Source of the DNA: Stichopus chloronotus
Taxonomy: Eukaryota; Echinodermata; Holothuroidea; Aspidochirotida; Stichopodidae
Assembly (NCBI GenBank): GCA_021234535.1
Contig: CM037842.1
Location: 4,553,315-4,617,314 of the forward strand
Reading direction: 5' to 3'
DNA length: 64,000 nt
Position numbers and translations under genes: made by a program. Position 1 is the first letter of the stretch, and the number at the start of each line of letters is the position of its first letter. Shown here in pieces: positions 61,000 to 64,000 of this stretch. The notes below the pieces were generated by a model. It had not been told where the DNA came from. It ran no database searches and was given only the letters and a program-made list of their open reading frames with translations.

Positions 61000-63010
61000 C
61001 ATATGGGACATGTGAGATGGAAAGATAATCGTTGACTTGTTATCTCCACAATTTTTGTCTTAAAAATCAATTCATGGCTCACAAAATCTCCTTGAAAAAT
61101 TTGTCACATTGTGGAGATACGTTCTCCTTAGAAACAAGTTATTTCCACGAAAGGTTTTTTCTTTTTTTTTGAAGAACCAACGAAGGCTAACTCGACATCT
61201 CAGAAAAAATATTATAAAATTGTCGAGATCAATGTGTTACAATAACTTGTTAATCTCGCCAAATTGCAGATACCGACTTAGGCTAACTCGAAGAAGAAAA
61301 TTTTCAGATTGTCCAAATACCATGTTAGAAAAGAAAAAAAAGAAACCTCAGCAATTTCGTTTTAATGCCGAGATGCCGACTTAGGTTACGTCATCGCCTT
61401 TCGATTACCATGGTGACACAGAATGTCAGCTTGGTAATTGACTGTAATTAGTGGCTTCACTTTCCAAATTCTGTCTCTTGTGTTCATTGGTTTGTCCACG
61501 TATATTCTCATCTATTGTTTTTACCTCAAATTCAATTAAACATTTTGGTTGATTGGTAAAAAAACAGGGTTAGAAAAAAAATATTACTCAAAACAATTTT
61601 TTTCAATTAAAAACAGCAAGAAATAACTGATTTTCAACTAGCTATGGCACGGATATTCAGCACAAAATCCTCGTGCACAAGGTCACTTTTGGGAAAGGTG
61701 GCGGTATATACTAGTTCCAAGTTTTCTTCTTTTCCACACAACTTCGCTGCATTGTCGAAGTAACAGTTTTTGCCATCGTGAAAATTGCTTTTGTAAAATT
61801 TAGTTCAAAACTATTGCTAAGGCTGTTGATGACGGTTATTTCTGGCTGGTAGACTGTCATTTGAATGGAGTTGAACTGGTAGTTATTGGGGGGGGGGGGG
61901 GGGACGACTTCCACTTTGGGGCGAACTTGAACCGTGGGGATGAAACGACCGGGGCGAACTGATTGGGGGGAACTTTCTAAAGTTGAGAAAGGACTGGTAA
62001 CCTATCTCGACAATATGACAATTTTTTTTCGGAGATGTCGAGTTAGCCTTGGTATCTTGACAATAAAAAAAAAAAAAGTTGAGGTAGGAAAATGTTGAAG
62101 TAGGTTAGTTCTACAGTACTTTATCTTCACAATTTAGTATTTTTTTTTGGTGGTGCAGAGTATGAGCAGGCATTATAGGGCTATTGCTACCTTCAAACGG
62201 TATTTTCAACAGAATACTTACACTGTCCGATTGACTCAAAAGATGCCCTTTATTAAAAGGTTACCAGTTTTGGAGAGAGAGTAGAAGTAACTTATCTAAT
62301 TTTTTTAAAGGCTAACTCGACCAACTAATAGAGAAGTGAATCTCATCACCTCATGCATATTTTTGGTTTGCGAATTGCAAAATTCTCCGAACTGGTTCTA
62401 AGTTACAGTACTCAAGTTTGATTGACAGCAAATTCGAAAGCTACAGAATAGCTCATATTACACAGCGTGCACTGAGTTTTGCTAACACATGTGGAGGAAT
62501 TTAAGACAGGCTGAGGGAGGGACTAGAAGTAAGTGGTTTGGAGAACTGAAACTGTCTGGGGTGATGAGTTTTTGTCTTGAAACTAACTTTCGCCGAGAAG
62601 TTTGTTATTCGTGGAGACACCGACTTCAGCTAACTTGACATCTTGGAGACCGGAATTTGTCAAAATTTTGAGACACCGAAATTAGAAATAACGTTACCTC
62701 GACAAAACGTTACCTCGACCAAATTTTGTTTCTTATCGCGGTACCTACTTCGATGAAGGCTAACTCGACATCGAAGAAAACTAAGAATTGTCAAATTGTC
62801 GTGCCTTATATAGTGAACCTTGAAGAAAAAACTTTTTGTAAAACTACCAACGAAGGCTAACCCGACATCTAGGAGATATTTGTCGAATTGTTGAGGTACC
62901 GTATAAAAACAATTACCTCGAAAAAATAAAAAAATGTTTCTGACAGAGATAACGACTTAAGGGATTGAACATCGTGCATGGAAGAGCTTAGTAAGTTGTC
63001 GAGATACGTT
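61000..63010. repeat. Field of dispersed GAAGGCTAACTCGACATCT motifs
   Basis: The motif or its decayed form occurs near 61184, 61273, 62036 (reversed), 62312, 62628, 62755, 62850 and 62955. It is usually followed by AATTGTCGAGAT and CTTGTTATCTCGAC-like phrases. Spacing is irregular (about 90-400 bp), so this is an old, disrupted array or nested copies of one element. A decayed copy of the NMSYS segment (62350-62480, minus) is embedded. Confidence 0.55.
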
Positions 63011-63059
63011 AGAAATAGCCGATCTTCAAAATGAAAAAAAAAAGCGAGGTAACCAATTT

Positions 63060-64000
63060 CTCTCACAAGTTAACTTTTTATCTTGCATGTTCCTTATGTC
63101 CGCAGTAGTTCAGGCTGTTTTATGGGTGTGATAAAGTGACCGGTGAGTGGGCAGCATAAAATGCGTCGTTCACTCACGAAATGCGTGTGTACTGTAAGTT
63201 TGCTTTGACCTACCATGACATGAAATAGAATTAATGGAACAAAGTTTGTCCTGTGGCTTTAGGTTTCACGGGTCTTTTTTTTAATGGGGGGGGGGGGGGG
63301 GGGAGGAGAGTTGATACCAGGGCACCAGTGATGACAAGAAAGGGGAGGAATGGAGTGGAGGTTTTAGATAGGTGGTTCTCCACTTCAACAAAACCGGACA
63401 AACGTCACAAAGAATGAGACTGACTACAGCCATAGATCCATGCTGGCAGTGTGCGACATGTTCATTTCAAATTGGAAACTACACAAAAATGAAAAGCAAA
63501 GAAAACAATAAACGTTAACTCTCTTTATGAAAATGTTTTTCATACAAGTATCAGGTATTTACAAAAAAGAAGCTATCAACGGAAAGAAGTACTTATTAAC
63601 TATTGGTTGGGAAAAGGAACACCACTGAACAGGACAAACTTTAGACATATCAAGGGGTTTCAATTAATTGCAAAGGGCTGAAAATCAATTCCAGTTTTGG
63701 CACAGAACACCACCATGGCCAAGCTGATTGTTGACTTCTTCTTTTGGTGTTCTCTTTGATGCTGTTTTCTCTCATTTGGTGGCATTTTTACCTTTAAAAT
63801 GTTCCAGACCAGCTCCTTTGGCGCATCCCAAAGGAAAACAGATCTGGATAAAAATCTGTAAAATAACATCTATGAAACATTTCATTCATGAGAAACTTCA
63901 TGAAGTATGGTGTTAATTATGGTAGAAAAAAGGAGTGATTTAGTTTGTTCCGCTAAAAGGTTTGCAGAACAGGGCTGTGTGATAAAAGAGAAGCACTTAC
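63060..64000. other. No supported gene
   Basis: Contains a G18 run at 63286-63303. Short frames on both strands look random. Confidence 0.35.

Overview
The window is AT-rich, gene-poor eukaryotic DNA. It has short exons separated by GT-AG introns, LINE fragments, MITE-like elements, micro- and minisatellites and a long satellite array. There are no operons, ribosome binding sites or prokaryotic genes. The spliced gene encodes a secreted protein that I relate, from memory of the family, to metazoan LolA-like domain proteins. With the transposon load, this fits a marine invertebrate, possibly an echinoderm or another invertebrate deuterostome. That assignment is inference; nothing here fixes the species.

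Region 1 (1-15160): one minus-strand gene. I rebuilt seven coding exons between 15127 and 3792 with matching splice phases. They give a signal peptide and two copies of one extracellular module. The introns hold a tRNA-derived SINE (7403-7570), a long terminal-inverted-repeat element (10031-10765), small tandem duplications and microsatellites. Just beyond the last exon lies a minisatellite (2341-3791) made of palindromic AP-1/NF-E2-like sites, which also contains copies of that exon's 5' splice site. The gene probably continues off the left edge.

Region 2 (15160-26830): no supported gene. It holds an L1/Tx1-like LINE 3' relic (18570-19580), a cluster of GTGTCCC motifs, an alternating A/B degenerate repeat array rich in CRE-like TGACGTCA (22250-24600), and decayed copies of a low-copy segment seen again near 56.6 kb and 62.4 kb.

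Region 3 (26830-41130): a 14.3 kb satellite of about 1.09 kb monomers: 12 carrying the same 64-codon open frame plus two partial edge copies. Most monomers carry a 64-nt inverted repeat with 30-bp arms. The middle is a higher-order repeat of three monomers (about 3.27 kb), so amplification was recent. This is the most unusual structure in the window.

Region 4 (41130-64000): mostly intergenic. It holds an hAT-like MITE (43661-43869), two well-preserved copies of a TTAA-flanked MITE (46134-46516 and 58670-59043), an unrecognised 250-codon open frame (49152-49916), a non-LTR reverse transcriptase with one in-frame stop (51955-50294, minus), a triplicated repeat with nuclear-receptor DR1-like sites (57230-58000) and a field of dispersed GGCTAACTCGACA motifs (61000-63010).
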